DNA of 64,000 nt from positions 1,972,001-2,036,000 of the forward strand of contig BRXU01000006.1 of assembly GCA_030267565.1 (NCBI GenBank), in the 5' to 3' direction. Each line of letters begins with the position of its first letter. Position 1 is the stretch's first letter. This document shows, piece by piece, positions 1-11,422 of the stretch. Source of the stretch: Pleodorina starrii. Taxonomy: Eukaryota; Chlorophyta; Chlorophyceae; Chlamydomonadales; Volvocaceae. A program made the position numbers and the translations under genes. A model generated the notes under the pieces. That model worked only from the letters and a program-made list of their open reading frames with translations. It was not told the DNA's origin and did not search any database.

Positions 1-1195
1 GGCCTGTACAGCGACATCATTTTCCAATTGGTAAGGCTGCCATATGTCATTGGCCCTAACGAGCATACCGACCCAACCCAGAAATAATGCATCTTTGCAC
101 GTACCTCGCACACACACGCACATATGTGTGTTTGTTACATGGTTGGGGGTGCGTGCCTGTAAGCAGTAAAGGCTTATCCCGCGGATGCTCAGGAGCCAGG
201 CTTACACTCCCCCCCCTTTGAGTGAGCCGTCCTCGGCGTCCATGCATGGGGCCTCCCCACCCTCGCAAGGGATTTACCCGATAGCCATGCGCTTTGACCA
301 GGGATCGAACCGGCGATTTCCCGAGCAGGAGGTCGTACGGCATAGGTCTTGATACCAATTGTAAGCAGTAAAGGCTTATCCCGCGGATGCTCAGGAGCCA
401 GGCTTACAGTGCCCCTCTCATGAACAACACGCACATATGTATTTCCGGCCGCTGTCCGTTCTGCCTGAATGGCCCCCCGCCTGGTTTCCTGCCGGCGGAT
501 AAGCGACAGCTGGCTCACCATTCGGTTAGGCAATAGAACCCCCATTGGTACCACCTGTGACCACCTGCTCTGCTGCCCCTCGGGCGGCCGTGCACGCACG
601 CACATGCCCCCATCCACTCGCAGATGGTCGCCGACCTTAGCGGAGCACCCGAAGTTCATGCCGTCAGCTCGGGCGGCCAGACCTTGAACACGAACGGCGA
701 CACCATCCAGGTCACCTTCGGAACTCTCGCCCAGGTACGACAGGGGACAGGCAGCAGGCGGGCGGGGTGGCCTGTAGCTGTGACATCTATCCTGTCGATT
801 TCCGGTGTTCTGATTTGTGTTCATAGTCTGCGAATGTGAAAGATTGCAGGGAACTATACTTTCCACGTAGTAATATCACGGGCCACAGGGACAAAGTTGG
901 CAGTAGAGCCGAGCCTGGGTTGGACAGGCCACATGTATGTATGCGTATGTGACTCCATTGGTTTGATCAAGGTTGCTTGTGATGCGCGAGATAAGCGGTG
1001 GTAAGCGGTGCGTTTGCCTGCTGATGCGTGCGTGTGACGGCGGTCGGGCTGAGGAGTTTCTCGGCCCAGGCCTATTCGTATTCGCCGTCGGCGCCCTTCG
1101 TTAGCAAACGGCCCTGCACCCTGCAGCCCGCTGCCTACCGCCGCCTGGCGCTCCATGCCCCTGCCTCTCCATCCCCTAGCCAGCTAGCCCCCCTC

Positions 1196-1260
<65 letters not shown>

Positions 1261-3536
1261 CCTTCACCCCCACCTCCCCCGGCACGCAGGTGGTGTTCGC
1301 AGTTACGGATTCCATCGGCAATGTCAACATCACCGCCTCCAGTACTACCCTCCCGGCAGGTGCAACACTCACCACCACCCCCGCCAACGGTCTCGCACCC
1401 GTTACGGTTATCTTCTCGTGGACCCCCACCGCCAGCACCCCCCTCGGCTTGGGCCTTGTTCTTGTGGCGTTCACAGACCAACTCGGCCTCTCCACCTTCG
1501 CCAGCTTCTCATACAACCTGATGTACAGCCCGCCCCCGCCTCCCTCACCGCCACCCAGCCCGCCTCCCTCGCCCCGGCCTCCCTCACCGCCACCCAGCCC
1601 GCCTCCCTCGCCCCCGCCTTCCCCACCGCCGCCCAACCCGCCTCCCCCGCCCCCGCCTTCCCCACCGCCACCCAGCCCGAACCCGCCTTCCCCACCGCCG
1701 CCCAGCCCGCCACCCTCGCCCCCGCCTTCCCCACCGCCGCCCAGCCCGCCCCCGCCGTCCCCACCGCCTCCTAACCCGCCCCCGCCTTCCCCACCGCCAC
1801 CCAGCCCGCCCCCCTCGCCCCCGCCGCCCCCTCCGCCCCCCAGCCCGCCTCCCGCGCCCCCGCCTTCCCCACCGCCGCCCAACCCGCCTCCCCCACCCCC
1901 GCCTTCCCCACCGCCGCCCAACCCACCCCCGCCTTCCCCACCGCCGCCCAACCCGCCTCCCTCGCCTCCCTCGCCCCCGCCTTCCCCACCACCGCCCAGC
2001 CCGCCTCCCTCGCCCCCGCCTTCCCCACCGCCGCCCAGCCCGTCTCCCCCGCCCCCACCTTCCCCACCGCCACCCAGCCCGCCCAGCCCGGACCCGCCTT
2101 CCCCACCGCCGCCCAGCCCGCCTCCCCCGCCCCCGCCTTCCCCACCGCCGCCCAGCCCGCCTCCCCCGCCCCCGCCGTCCCCACCGCCTCCTAGCCCGCC
2201 CCCGCCTTCCCCACCGCCGCCCAGCCCGTCTCCCCCGCCCCCGCCTTCCCCACCGCCACCCAGCCCGCCCAGCCCGGACCCGCCGTCCCCACCCCCCCCC
2301 ACCCCGCCCCCCCCGCCCCCGCCGTCCCCACCGCCGCCCAGCCCGCCTCCCCCGCCCCCGCCGGCCCCACCGCCTCCTAGCCCGCCCCCGCCTTCCCCAC
2401 CGCCGCCCAGCCCGATACCGCCGTCCCCACCGCCGCCACCTCCACCCCCATTCGTGAATCTATCGTCGCCGCAGCCCGACAGCCCACCGTCGCCTCTGCC
2501 GCCCTCCCCGCCCCCACCGCCCTCCCCGCCCCCATCGCCCCCACCGCCGTTGCCCATGCCCCCGCCACCGACGCCCTCCCTGTCGCTGCCCGTGCTGTCA
2601 CCCCCGCCGCCGCCACCCTCGCCCCCGCCACCTTCCCCTGAGCCGTATTCTCCACCCCCGCCCTCCCCACAACCGCTGTCTCCACCCCCGCCCTCACCGT
2701 CGCCTCCCTCTCCAACTCCGCCTTCTCCATCGCCGCCGCCCCCGCCATCTCCTTCGCCCCGCAAGCCTCCGGCCCCGAAGCCCCCCAGTCCGGCCCTGGC
2801 CAGACCGCCGTCGCCTCCCGCAAGCAACGCGAGGCTCATCAGCATGTTTCCGTTCCCCGACAACTGTATCCTTGGCCGAAACATCACCCACTCTCCAATT
2901 CGCATGTCCCCATCGGCGGGCCCCTTCAACGTGACGGCCGCCACCGCCACCTACTGCTTCCGCATCACCGCAACCGCGACCGTGGGGTGGGAATCCGAGT
3001 GCGCGCACATGGACACCGTGCGGAAATTTGACATCGTCATCAGTAAGTACCATAGCAACCATGAAAACGGAATAACCCGGCGATAATCGTAGTTAGAATT
3101 TATCATGTGTATACATATATATATATACTAGTATACTATATGTTGCTGTAGTTGCTTGTTGTTGTCGATATTATACATGATTATACATACTAACCCGCCC
3201 TGCACTCGCTCGCTCGCAGGCGCCGATTGCGCGGCCACGTCCCGCAAGCTCGTCAAGGCCGCCACCATCAATGGCGTGGCCGTACAAACCAGCACCAGTA
3301 AGGTCGACTTTGACGGTACACAGTACGGCCTGCTGACGGTTAAGAGGATTACCAACTCCTTCCCGACCGTCCCGACCAACGGCGGCATGTATCTGTGCCT
3401 GGCACTGGATCAGCAGGCCAGTGCAAAAGCCACGTGCGCCAGCCCGCGGGCGCTGTGCCGCTACGGCCCCAGTTGCGTGGTTCAGGCGATCAGCGACGAC
3501 TTCGCTTGCTGCCCCATTGGAGAGGTCGGGTACTAA
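1..3536 (+). CDS. Pherophorin-family extracellular matrix glycoprotein, copy 1 (5' end outside window)
   Basis: Exons read as 1-30 (edge-truncated), 624-734, 1290-3042 and 3220-3536. All junctions are GT-AG and keep frame (phases 0, 0, 1). Exon 1290-3042 encodes an Ig-like module with the motif FSWTPTAS, then about 430 residues of SPPPP/NPPPP rod, then the start of a pherophorin domain (FPFPDNC). The last exon completes it: conserved cysteines, TINGVAV, YLCLAL, and CCPIGEV just before the TAA stop. Pherophorins are secreted proteins of the volvocine extracellular matrix; the rod prolines are normally hydroxylated and glycosylated. Compared with the paralogue at 36421-42957, the missing 5' part should include the signal peptide and five more exons. 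No stop interrupts the visible coding sequence. The family call is firm; the specific role is unknown. Confidence 0.88.
128..440 (-). mobile_element. Short 5'-truncated retroelement tail in intron, 14-bp target duplication
   Basis: ACACGCACATATGT occurs at 114-127 and again at 427-440, but once at the matching place in copy 2 (about 40000). After removing the nested miniature LTR element, the insert is only about 43 bp. On the minus strand it ends ATGTAACAAACAC, which contains a TGTAA signal. A related piece lies on the + strand at about 30012-30057 and a third at about 30757-30785. A 14-bp duplication plus a TGTAA-containing 3' end fits a severely 5'-truncated LINE or SINE copy. Confidence 0.6.
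158..408 (-). mobile_element. Miniature LTR retrotransposon (TRIM/SMART-like), 251 bp
   Basis: Two identical 49-bp direct repeats (158-206 and 360-408) begin TGTAAGC and end GCTTACA. Both sides carry the 5-bp duplication GTGCC (153-157 and 409-413). Read on the minus strand, the 5' repeat is followed after 2 nt by TGGTATCAAGACC, a primer-binding-site-like sequence. The 3' repeat is preceded by the polypurine tract AAAGGGGGGGGAG. No coding capacity. The uninterrupted target is visible near 30018-30045. All hallmarks of a terminal-repeat retrotransposon in miniature are present. Confidence 0.82.
1197..1258. repeat. (CA)31 microsatellite near a 3' splice site
   Basis: Sixty-two bases of pure CA end 31 bp before the exon that starts at 1290. 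The equivalent place in copy 2 (near 40770) has only about six units, so the tract expanded or contracted after the duplication. Confidence 0.97.
1524..2815 (+). repeat. Degenerate tandem repeat coding for the proline-rich rod, copy 1
   Basis: CCX-rich repeats built around 15-30-bp units encode SPPPP, NPPPP and SPPSPDPP blocks in one frame. This is the rod of the pherophorin above. The same tract is open in several frames on both strands and creates long spurious Gly- or Ala-rich reading frames that should not be annotated. Confidence 0.9.
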
Positions 3537-4420
3537 TTAATTGATAGGTGGGTTGGCATTGTAGGCCACTCACAGACGTAGTGCGCGCCGGAAACGTCGT
3601 ACAAATACTGAGGTGTGCAGCACAGTACAGTGCGGTGAGGGTGATGCAGGCGTGGCGGTTAGTTGCTGCGGCGGCGCTGCCTGGCTGCCTGGCTGAAAAT
3701 CACACATATCCGAGGTAGCTGCCACCGCTGCCTGGGCAGTAATGCGAACTGTTAAGGTTCCTGATTTCTTGTTCGTATGCGTGCATTCGCGCTCGCGTGC
3801 GTGCGCGCAGCAATCCACGTTTTCCACTGTTTAATTCTTCGAGAGCGCGCTATCATCGCTACCACACCGAAAACACCGAAGTCGTTTCTTGACACACCAT
3901 ACCGTAATAAGTAATGACTCCAGTGAATATTCCTGTGCAGTGTGGATGCGGGTATTGCGGGTTTTGCTGTGGACCCGAAAGGATTGGTCGCCGATGTATT
4001 GACAGAACGTTTGAGTGTTATCGCCTAATTGCGTCTAACGGTTAGTTAACGTCAAGAGCTATTTGTGTGTTAAGGAACTTGGTTTCGGTGCAGTCGCGTT
4101 TGTGCGACTGCTCGCCAGTCTGACGGTTGTAGATCAGGGTGGATCTTTGCGCGTTGTGTGTCGCGCGTGCCACTTTTGGGCGCGTTGCGACGTAAACGTT
4201 GTGATGTATTTATTGACAGTAAGACGTAACGTAACGTATCGCTGTGTGATCTCTATCTGGTGGTACGAACATACACCGGGCCTGCGTCCGGCGTTCCGTA
4301 ATCCGGGGCCTTACGCTTATCCGAGGGCTCCGACATGAACTGTTGTGCGTGCTTCAGGCCGAAAGCGAGCCAGTTTGGTCGCTTTTTGGCTCTGGACAAT
4401 TGTAAAGTTCTGAGCCAGGT
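3537..4420 (+). other. 3' untranslated region of copy 1 with TGTAA poly(A) signal
   Basis: The stop codon at 3534-3536 is followed by about 880 bp without coding potential. The volvocine polyadenylation signal TGTAA is at 4401-4405 (context CAATTGTAAAG). The same signal sits at the same relative place in copy 2 (43850-43854). Transcript end is inferred 10-20 bp downstream. Confidence 0.6.
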
Positions 4421-4647
4421 AATAGGCCCCGTGCCGTCGTCTGGACATTGACTGCACGAGTACTCCTGTTAGTGTCACACAGCGTATCATCGTTCAACGG
4501 TAAAATCGGGAGCTCAAGGAGGTGGGGAATACGTCGGTCCCTGCTACCCTTATATTATATCCGGTGCGGCTTCGCCAGTGTCGCTGCTGCAGTAGTAGGT
4601 AGGCGGGCGTACGTGGTGTATCTTCATCGAGGATATCCGAACGGCTG

Positions 4648-5220
4648 ATGATGAAACGCCTCATGACCGCGCTGGGCGCCGCAACAGAGCGCTTTGCATC
4701 CCCCCTCAACGTAGCAGACAGCACCGCCATCTACTACTCGCGGTACCCTGAAGATCAGCTCTTCGGAGCCAACCACGACGCGTATTCGCAACCGTGCACG
4801 GGCGTATCCGTCGCGCACCCTGAACCTAAGCCGGACGAGGGGCATCATGCACTGCGATGGGCGCTAGGCTGGGCCGACGCGACACGGAGCACAGATAACC
4901 CCACCGCTACCCTACTCCTGCTGCCCACGTCCCAAACGGCGCCCTGCACCCGCTACCTCACCCACCCGCTGGTCACTATGATCGGTAAAATAGACGCATT
5001 TTCAGGAACGGGGGACCTCTACAGCGAAGTGAGCGTAGACGCTCCAAAACCCTACCCAAACGGACTCACCCTACTCCTGGTTAGCAACGAATCCGGCCGC
5101 GCGTACGGTACCAGCCTCCGCCGCCGAGCGCTTGCTATGACGGCAGCCCTCCACGTCGCCACTGGCCCCGCCCTCTCTTGGACACCCCCCAATGGGTGCG
5201 CAAGCGGGTGCGCAGTATGA
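4648..5220 (+). pseudogene. Retroelement ORF fragment resembling PCIF1-type methyltransferase
   Basis: A 190-residue open frame begins with the motif ERFASPLN, then YYSRYPEDQLFG, AHPEPKPDE (at the place of a catalytic NPPF-like motif) and TATLLLLPTS. This order resembles the PCIF1 family of RNA adenine methyltransferases (RFASPLN, Y-S-x-P-D, FGS, NPPF). The NPPF equivalent is not conserved, so activity is unlikely. It sits upstream of RNase H remnants in the same insert, so I read it as part of a retroelement polyprotein. The assignment is from memory of the family motifs and needs a profile search. Its codon at 4648 is simply the first ATG inside the truncated element. Confidence 0.45.
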
Positions 5221-5337
5221 CCGAGAAGCCATCCGCCGCGGCGGTGCCCTCCCGTACGTGCGACAACATCCCCACGGAAGAGGGAAGCGCCACGTTCCTG
5301 GCATTTTCTGCCAAATATGCGCTGCGATACAACGCCT

Positions 5338-5816
5338 GTAACGCCGAGGTCATAGGTGCCGTACAGTCGGCTAGCATAAAGCCTAAGAAAGGCGTCGCAC
5401 AGCATCTCGAGTAGCCTTTGCTCCGCCCAAGCACTACATTGGTATCGAGACCAGTACTGTCGAACAGTCTCTCAGAGGTCGTCAGTTCGATCCCTGGTAC
5501 TCGCGGACAGGCTTCCACTCCAGAAAACCTTGCAAATTAAGGCTAGAGGCATGTATGCCGCGGCATGACCTGACTTGGGAAGTTGTCCACCCCAATGCCG
5601 AAGACCTGGCTAAGACCCCAGGCATGCAAAGGTGATGAAAGGCGGAGTGGACTGTGCACAGACACTGCGAGGACGCAGTGAGGACCGAGGACGTTCCCTT
5701 CAGAGGGGGGGGGATGTAACGCCGAGGTCATAGGTGCCGTACAGTCGGCTAGCATAAAGCCTAAGAAAGGCGTCGCACAGCATCTCGAGTAGCCTTTGCT
5801 CCGCCCAAGCACTACA
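5338..5816 (+). repeat. 100-bp direct repeat pair inside the retroelement
   Basis: Positions 5338-5437 and 5717-5816 are nearly identical copies starting TAACGCCGAGGTCATAGG and ending in CAAGCACTAC(A). The 280 bp between them contain a run of eight or more G at about 5705-5715. This looks like a local duplication within the element's coding region. Confidence 0.85.
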
Positions 5817-6000
5817 ACGCCCAAGACGCCATATACACAGACGGGTCAGTGCGAAAGATTTAGATGGCGAAGAGGAAAGACATCTACTGCGAGCCGCGGC
5901 GGTTGACGCACTTACCAACACAACGCTCCACATAGATGTGAATGCAGGACACCAGGGCTGCCAAACTATCACACGGTGCGAACTGAGTGCCAACGCCTAC
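5816..6000 (+). pseudogene. RNase H N-terminal fragment (retroelement)
   Basis: The frame reading IYTDGS (first catalytic Asp) begins at about 5830. A second frame reads LHIDVNAGHQGCQTITRCEL at about 5925-5990, matching the TxxRxEL motif that carries the catalytic Glu. At least one frameshift lies between them. The sequence is broken off at about 6000, and the C-terminal half of the fold resumes near 8600. Confidence 0.65.
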
Positions 6001-6003
6001 GCG

Positions 6004-6190
6004 AGCCGGGGCCTATTTGCTAGGGTAGCAGGTCAGGTAGCAGATACGTAGCAGGTGGTGCCTAGCACAATGATAGCAGATAGCTAGCAAATGCCTATCA
6101 GGCACCTGCTACCCGTCAGTGCCTGCTAACCTGCTAGACCTGTCTGATAGATCTGCTAGCCTAGCAGATAAGGCTAGCTGATACGGTCAG
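6004..6190. repeat. TAGCAG/CTAGC-rich degenerate tandem repeat
   Basis: About 185 bp consist of imperfect alternations of TAGCAG, CTAGCA and their complements (for example GATAGCTAGC). Many short palindromes result. The repeat starts exactly where the RNase H reading frame is lost. Confidence 0.7.
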
Positions 6191-6561
6191 ATATAGACCT
6201 GCCAAGCAGTTGTTACAGGGCCTGCCAATAGGGCTAGGAAATCAGCTAGCTCTTTCGGCTCTGTCAAGTCATCGTCCAGACTAAATTCGGTCAGGAGCGT
6301 GTAAGTTGTTACATTTATGTAATTTCCAGGAGCATTATTGCGTAGGTCTGGAACTTTGATGAACGCTCGTCGAACGTGTCCCACGATTGAAACATGCCGA
6401 GTAAGAAGCCGTACGTTGGAGCATTATTAACGGAACACATGAAACTTTCTACCCCTCGAAAAATTGCAATCTATCTGCACATACACGCTCGGGTCTAAAC
6501 CATTCGTAGTTACTTGTACACAGTCGAGCGACGACGACCCTAAAGTGGCCTGAAACTCTGG

Positions 6562-7333
6562 TACGGGTAGGTTGCCCTAATTCGGAACAGTCCCCTACAT
6601 GGAACAATGATTTTTTCAGCGAAATGGTGACACCAAAAATCATCAGAAAATTACAACATGGACATTAACCTACGGGCAATCTACGGTATGTTTTGGGCAT
6701 GCGCTAGGTGCTTGGGGCTGCGAGAAACAATGGCTTTTGTTAGAACCACGATGCGGCATCGTCACTTCCTGACGTGCTGGATGAGCGATATAGCGCCAGA
6801 CTTGCAAGAAGGACGTTATAAGTGATATACAAGTGCTGTTTGTTCGGAGGTATACATAGGTTTACCCATACAGTCAAATGACGAAAGCAAAGAAGTCTCC
6901 CGCTCCGTCCAAGGGCCGACCCAGGGGCCCGGCCGCGCGCGTCCGTCGTTGGGAAGCGAGTGTCTCGCATTGGGCAACTAGGCACGCGGGGTGACCTCTG
7001 CTAAGTGACATATGTACACTAAGTGACCGGACATGATATATAATGGCAACAATGCATTTGCAGGAGTCGCGCGTCGCAAAGGCTGGCACTTTTTGGCCGT
7101 TGGGCGGTGTTCCAGATTAGGGGCGTTTGTTCCACTCAGGGGCGAGCGTACCCAGTACCACATTTTGAGGGTTATTGTGCAAGGACCTGCCTATCTTTGC
7201 ATACGAAAATTACAGCATGTCGAGGACATATGTACGGACCTCTGGTAGAGTATTTGGCTGTAAAGGTTGCCAGCTCAAATCTATAATTGCTCGCAAAGTG
7301 TTCAGTGTTCCGAATTAGGGCAACCTACCCGTA
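6562..7333. mobile_element. MITE-like element with 26-bp perfect terminal inverted repeats and TA target duplication
   Basis: The left end at 6562-6589 (starting TACGGGTAGGTTGCCC) is the exact reverse complement of 7306-7333. The outermost TA on each side fits a TA target duplication, leaving 26-bp inverted repeats. The 770-bp interior has no convincing gene. TA duplication suggests a Tc1/mariner-like source, but no transposase is present, so the superfamily is uncertain. Confidence 0.65.
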
Positions 7334-8590
7334 GTTAGGACGAGCTTTACGGACAGGGGGGTGACGGTCCTATCTGTGAAAAAAACTATACAGTTTGTAA
7401 AACCCGCCGTCTGCTAGCTACGCAGCAACTGCGGCTCGCCCCCTATATGAAATAGCCGTACATGCGTCGTGTGGTCATAGGACTGTTGTTGTGAGACCAA
7501 GTCAGGCATTCATGTAGGTGCTGTAGAGCTGTGTAGAAAGCGTAGCATGTTGCAATGCAAGCTGAATGCTGTACGATCCCTTAGTGACCAGCATCTTCGC
7601 CTTAGGCCTGCGTCTAGCTTTCCTTCTACCATTTCTACTTTACATGTACATTCCTTACATTCTCATACGTCTTGTCTTGCCTCACGGAGCCCTTTCCGGC
7701 AGCATATGGTACAGTGCACGTATGGTACATAGGACGGCGTAACCGGTACAGAGGTACACGCATACTCAACTATCACCGTTGTACCGTTTGATACCGACCG
7801 CTAAGGCTTCCGCCCCTATAGGGGCGAGCCAACAGCAGGTCCATTTTTTGTTGCGAAATTCAAGCACACTTTTGCCCGGGATCAGTGCAAAGCGTTTCAC
7901 CTTACTTTCGCATATAAACACATTCATATCTTCACGTGCACCGTGTGCTCTCCCACTATCACATGGCCCAGTCCTGCGTGCTCGTCACGAGTCTCCCGTT
8001 TGGGTCACCCGCTGACGGTCGCCGCAGACCTGGAACGCGGCTGGGCGCTGCCCCCGCGACCGACGAAACCTGCGCTGCGCTCGCGGTTGGGAGCCGGCCC
8101 TGTCGGATCTCTCCACCGATGCGGCGGCGCTTCGCTGCTTGGCTTGCTGTCACCTCGTCATATCCCTCGAGGGGGCCAGATGCGCAGAGGCACGCTGCAC
8201 GACGAAGCTCACCTAACTATTTAGACGGACTCTGCCGCGTCTCTACATCTTATTAAAAAGATGATGAACAACCCACATAATAAGCTGAAGGTGTTCTGAG
8301 TGCAACGCTAGAAAACCTAGGTTTTCTGTGAACTCAGAGGAGTTGTGCCCTCATAAGGGCGTTGGTACGGCACATGGTGCCAGTTAAGGTGTCCGCGAAG
8401 GCGTGGAGGAGTGATTTTCGGGTTTTGTAGCTACATAGGGTGGTTGCTGCGAGGCTGTGGGCATTAAGGCACCTTAAGGCATTAGCGATAGCTTTCGCGG
8501 TAGCCGGCCCTCACCCGGCCTACCTACCGAATGAAGACGGCTTTCATTGCTTGCAGGTACCCTTTGTGTGTAACGAACGATGATTTCTCA
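7334..8590. other. No gene recognised
   Basis: AT-richer sequence between the MITE and the second RNase H fragment. Short open frames in all phases show no domain. A 14-bp inverted motif (GGCTCGCCCC(C)TATA near 7432 and its complement near 7813) is the only structure I noticed. It is probably the interior of a transposon inserted into the RNase H region. Confidence 0.5.
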
Positions 8591-8599
8591 TGAAAACTT

Positions 8600-9290
8600 C
8601 AGCTTAGTAAGCACAAGGCGCTGCTTGAGAAAATCGTATTAATACTTAAACGACGAGCGGCCTGTAACCTGAAGACGTCTTTGCTAAAGTGAAAGCCCAC
8701 ATTGGGGTAACGTACAACGAGAAAGCCGACAAAGCAGCCGTACAGGCCGCGCGGGGACTCTCCAAGCTGGACCCCGACGAGCTGAGCGCAACCGAAACCT
8801 CAGACAATAATCCACGAAGTCAACACTGGTGGCTGCGGAAAATGGCTGGGCCTGAGAAGAACGCTGGGCACTATGCTAACGACCTTAACCGCGGTATCGA
8901 GTCCCTGGTCAGCCCGGAGACGCACTCGGGATACACGAACGAAACAGATTACATTAATACGTCGCCAACACCCTGCCGGACCTTGACATAAGCACCAGCA
9001 CTCGAACTTCACAGCGCAAAGCGGGTCGACACAAGCATGTCAAACGGTGCTTCGACTACCTGTACGGCCAGCTATGGAGCGTCAAGCTGGCGAGCAGATT
9101 TAAGAAACCATTGGCACCTGGATGCCCCGCGTCGTTATGACTCTGCCCCCTGTGCAACCATCTCGACTCCGGGGCGCACATCCTCGGAGGCTGCCTTCAC
9201 CCCCGAATGCGAGCCATGTACGTACATCCAGCGGCACAACAAGGCGGTCCAAACAATTACCAGTACCTAAACCCCCATGCGGAACCGACA
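8600..9290 (+). pseudogene. RNase H C-terminal part and zinc-knuckle region (retroelement)
   Basis: Frame-shifted fragments read HKALLEKIVLILKRR (about 8619), then VKAHIGVTYNEKADKAA (about 8690), the conserved RNase H C-terminal motif with the last metal-binding Asp. Next come NNPRSQHWWLRKM and SGYTNETDYIN, and finally LCPLCNHLDSGAHILGGC (about 9143-9196), a CxxC-H-C knuckle. At least three frameshifts are needed. The NNPRSQHWW to GYTNET segment recurs in degenerate form at 20900-21100, so this is a repeated family. Confidence 0.7.
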
Positions 9291-9429
9291 CCGGCCGGCA
9301 CGTAACCAACGTGGGACAAGTCTAAAGTTCCTTGCGGTGGTGGGGGGGCTGGGACCGGGGAAACCAGGGGAAACCCGTCACCCCACCCCCTCTGCTCCCA
9401 TAACCCACGCCTCGGCTACCGGCCGGGCG

Positions 9430-9762
<333 letters not shown>

Positions 9763-9768
9763 CATCGA

Positions 9769-10227
9769 TCCTCCCCTTTTGTTCGCAGCGCCTCTGGTAT
9801 CCAGTCGCCCATCCCAGCCGAAAAGCTGGTGCTGGTGCGTGTGTAGCCCCCGTCATGCAGGCCTGTGGGTCCTCTGCTTGCCGCGGGCCCATCTTGTATG
9901 TTGATCGCATGTAGCCGCTGGTGGTGAGGCACTGTTGACTGTTTTGAGCTTCCATCTTTGGTTCCATTGCGGTGCCAGATGGTACGATAAAGTACAGCCG
10001 CCATGGCCCGAAAAAGCTGCGTGACACATGTAAGGCCAAGGACATAGCCGAGACTGCGCACGAGACGCATTATTCCCGGCACGAAAAAAAAGAGATGTCC
10101 CAAGCCCAGGCGTTCGAACACAAACTTCATTCCCGCCGGGCAGGGGGAACATGTGCAGCTTCGTTCAGGTCTGGTCGACAACGACCGGTTGGCACCCCTT
10201 CCGCGAGCAAGCACACGCAGGGAAGCG
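9769..10227. repeat. Right part of the duplicated block, no gene recognised
   Basis: Matches 44084-44542 with few differences. Both strands hold open frames in both copies, but no known domain, and differences between copies do not favour one frame. I do not call a gene here. Confidence 0.75.
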
Positions 10228-11300
10228 CAAACCTTAGATCCTGGCCTCGGCGGCATCACGTTTGCGAAGTCCAAAACCCACATTACTCACCAATAACCGT
10301 GCTCGGCCTCTTGCCCACCGTGTGCGGCGCGACTCGACATTCAAGACACGCTGTTACCCCACCATGCATGCCGCACCGTCGACGGTGCAGATCTGCCGGC
10401 GGACGGCGGTCCTAAAGCGCTCCGCGGCCCAACCGTGCGCCGTACACCCATGCGCCGGGCGCAGAGACGCCGCCAGGGCAACCGCAGCAGCACTGCGCCA
10501 GGCAGAGCGCTGGGAGGGACGGCTCGGGGCGCGGGGGCGACAGGCCGGGGCCGGGCTGGGCTGGGCCGGGGCCGGGACCGGGGCCGGGGCCGGGCCGCGA
10601 CTTGTGGGCGTCCATCCGGAGATAGATATATACCAGATAGAGCGACAACGAAGCTGCATGCAAACAACATATGGTAAGCAGCCACAACACAAGTGCTGCA
10701 TTTAGGATGTGGCCGTTACAAGACGGACCAGCTTTCACATCGGTCGCCAGCCGTACCGTAAGCCGCCTCAGCCAAGCCTACGGCAGCGTATGAAATACCC
10801 CACCCAGCCCACCGGCGAAAAGCACAGGCCGGAAACGGGAACGACGGATTTGGGCAATCTGCTCACGCAACTCGAGCTAAGAGCCCCATCGTTTCTGTTG
10901 AGAGCACGCCCGCCTGCCTCACGCACATCACACGCCATCGCATAGTGCTGAACAGCCGTGTTCAACAAGACGTAAATGTTCTCACTCGGCACCACCTGGC
11001 CGCACGGACGTCGGCTGAACGTATGAGGTGGGGTCCTAGATGGCAGGACCACGCAACCGCCTTGGATTCGCAATTCGTATGGCGTTGGACAGTGTGACGG
11101 TGGTGCGTGGAAGGTGACCTAAGCGAACAAAGGGGCTGTTGAACAATTGGAGGACGGTGCCCTCACCCTAGGATAGGCCAGGATGGGTCCAAGAAGCCCC
11201 ACACACAGTAACATACATACATGCATACATTCGCGTTAATTTGTATGTACCTGACGGGGCGTTCCTGGCGCCTCCCACGGATTCCGTGTGTTGTAAACTA
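10228..11300. other. No gene recognised
   Basis: Unique-looking sequence. A GC-rich stretch of GGGGCCGG-type units at about 10545-10605 opens spurious Gly/Pro-rich frames. No splice-linked coding exons, RNA gene or transposon end was found. Confidence 0.6.
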
Positions 11301-11422
11301 CTACTGGTTGACATCGGGGGCACCCCTGCACGCCCCGGCACCCCCGCACGCCCGCCTCCATTGCATTGACCAGCATCGACTTGAAGTTGTTCACCATGGC
11401 TCTTTGCCTGCGTGTCAGTTGC
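11300..11422 (-). pseudogene. LINE reverse transcriptase fragment, motif B side
   Basis: On the minus strand, 11422 down to about 11300 reads QLTRRQRAMVNNFKS then EAGVR. This is the stretch between RT motifs A and B. It joins in frame to the minus-strand LINE at 19850-20754 once the gypsy element and one copy of GTTGC are removed. It decays after the motif. Confidence 0.7.

Noticed and set aside
1184..2950. 588-residue Gly-rich minus-strand protein (and the equivalent at 41135-42373)
   Set aside because: Antisense of the proline rod. The + strand frame links to flanking domains by consensus splice sites.
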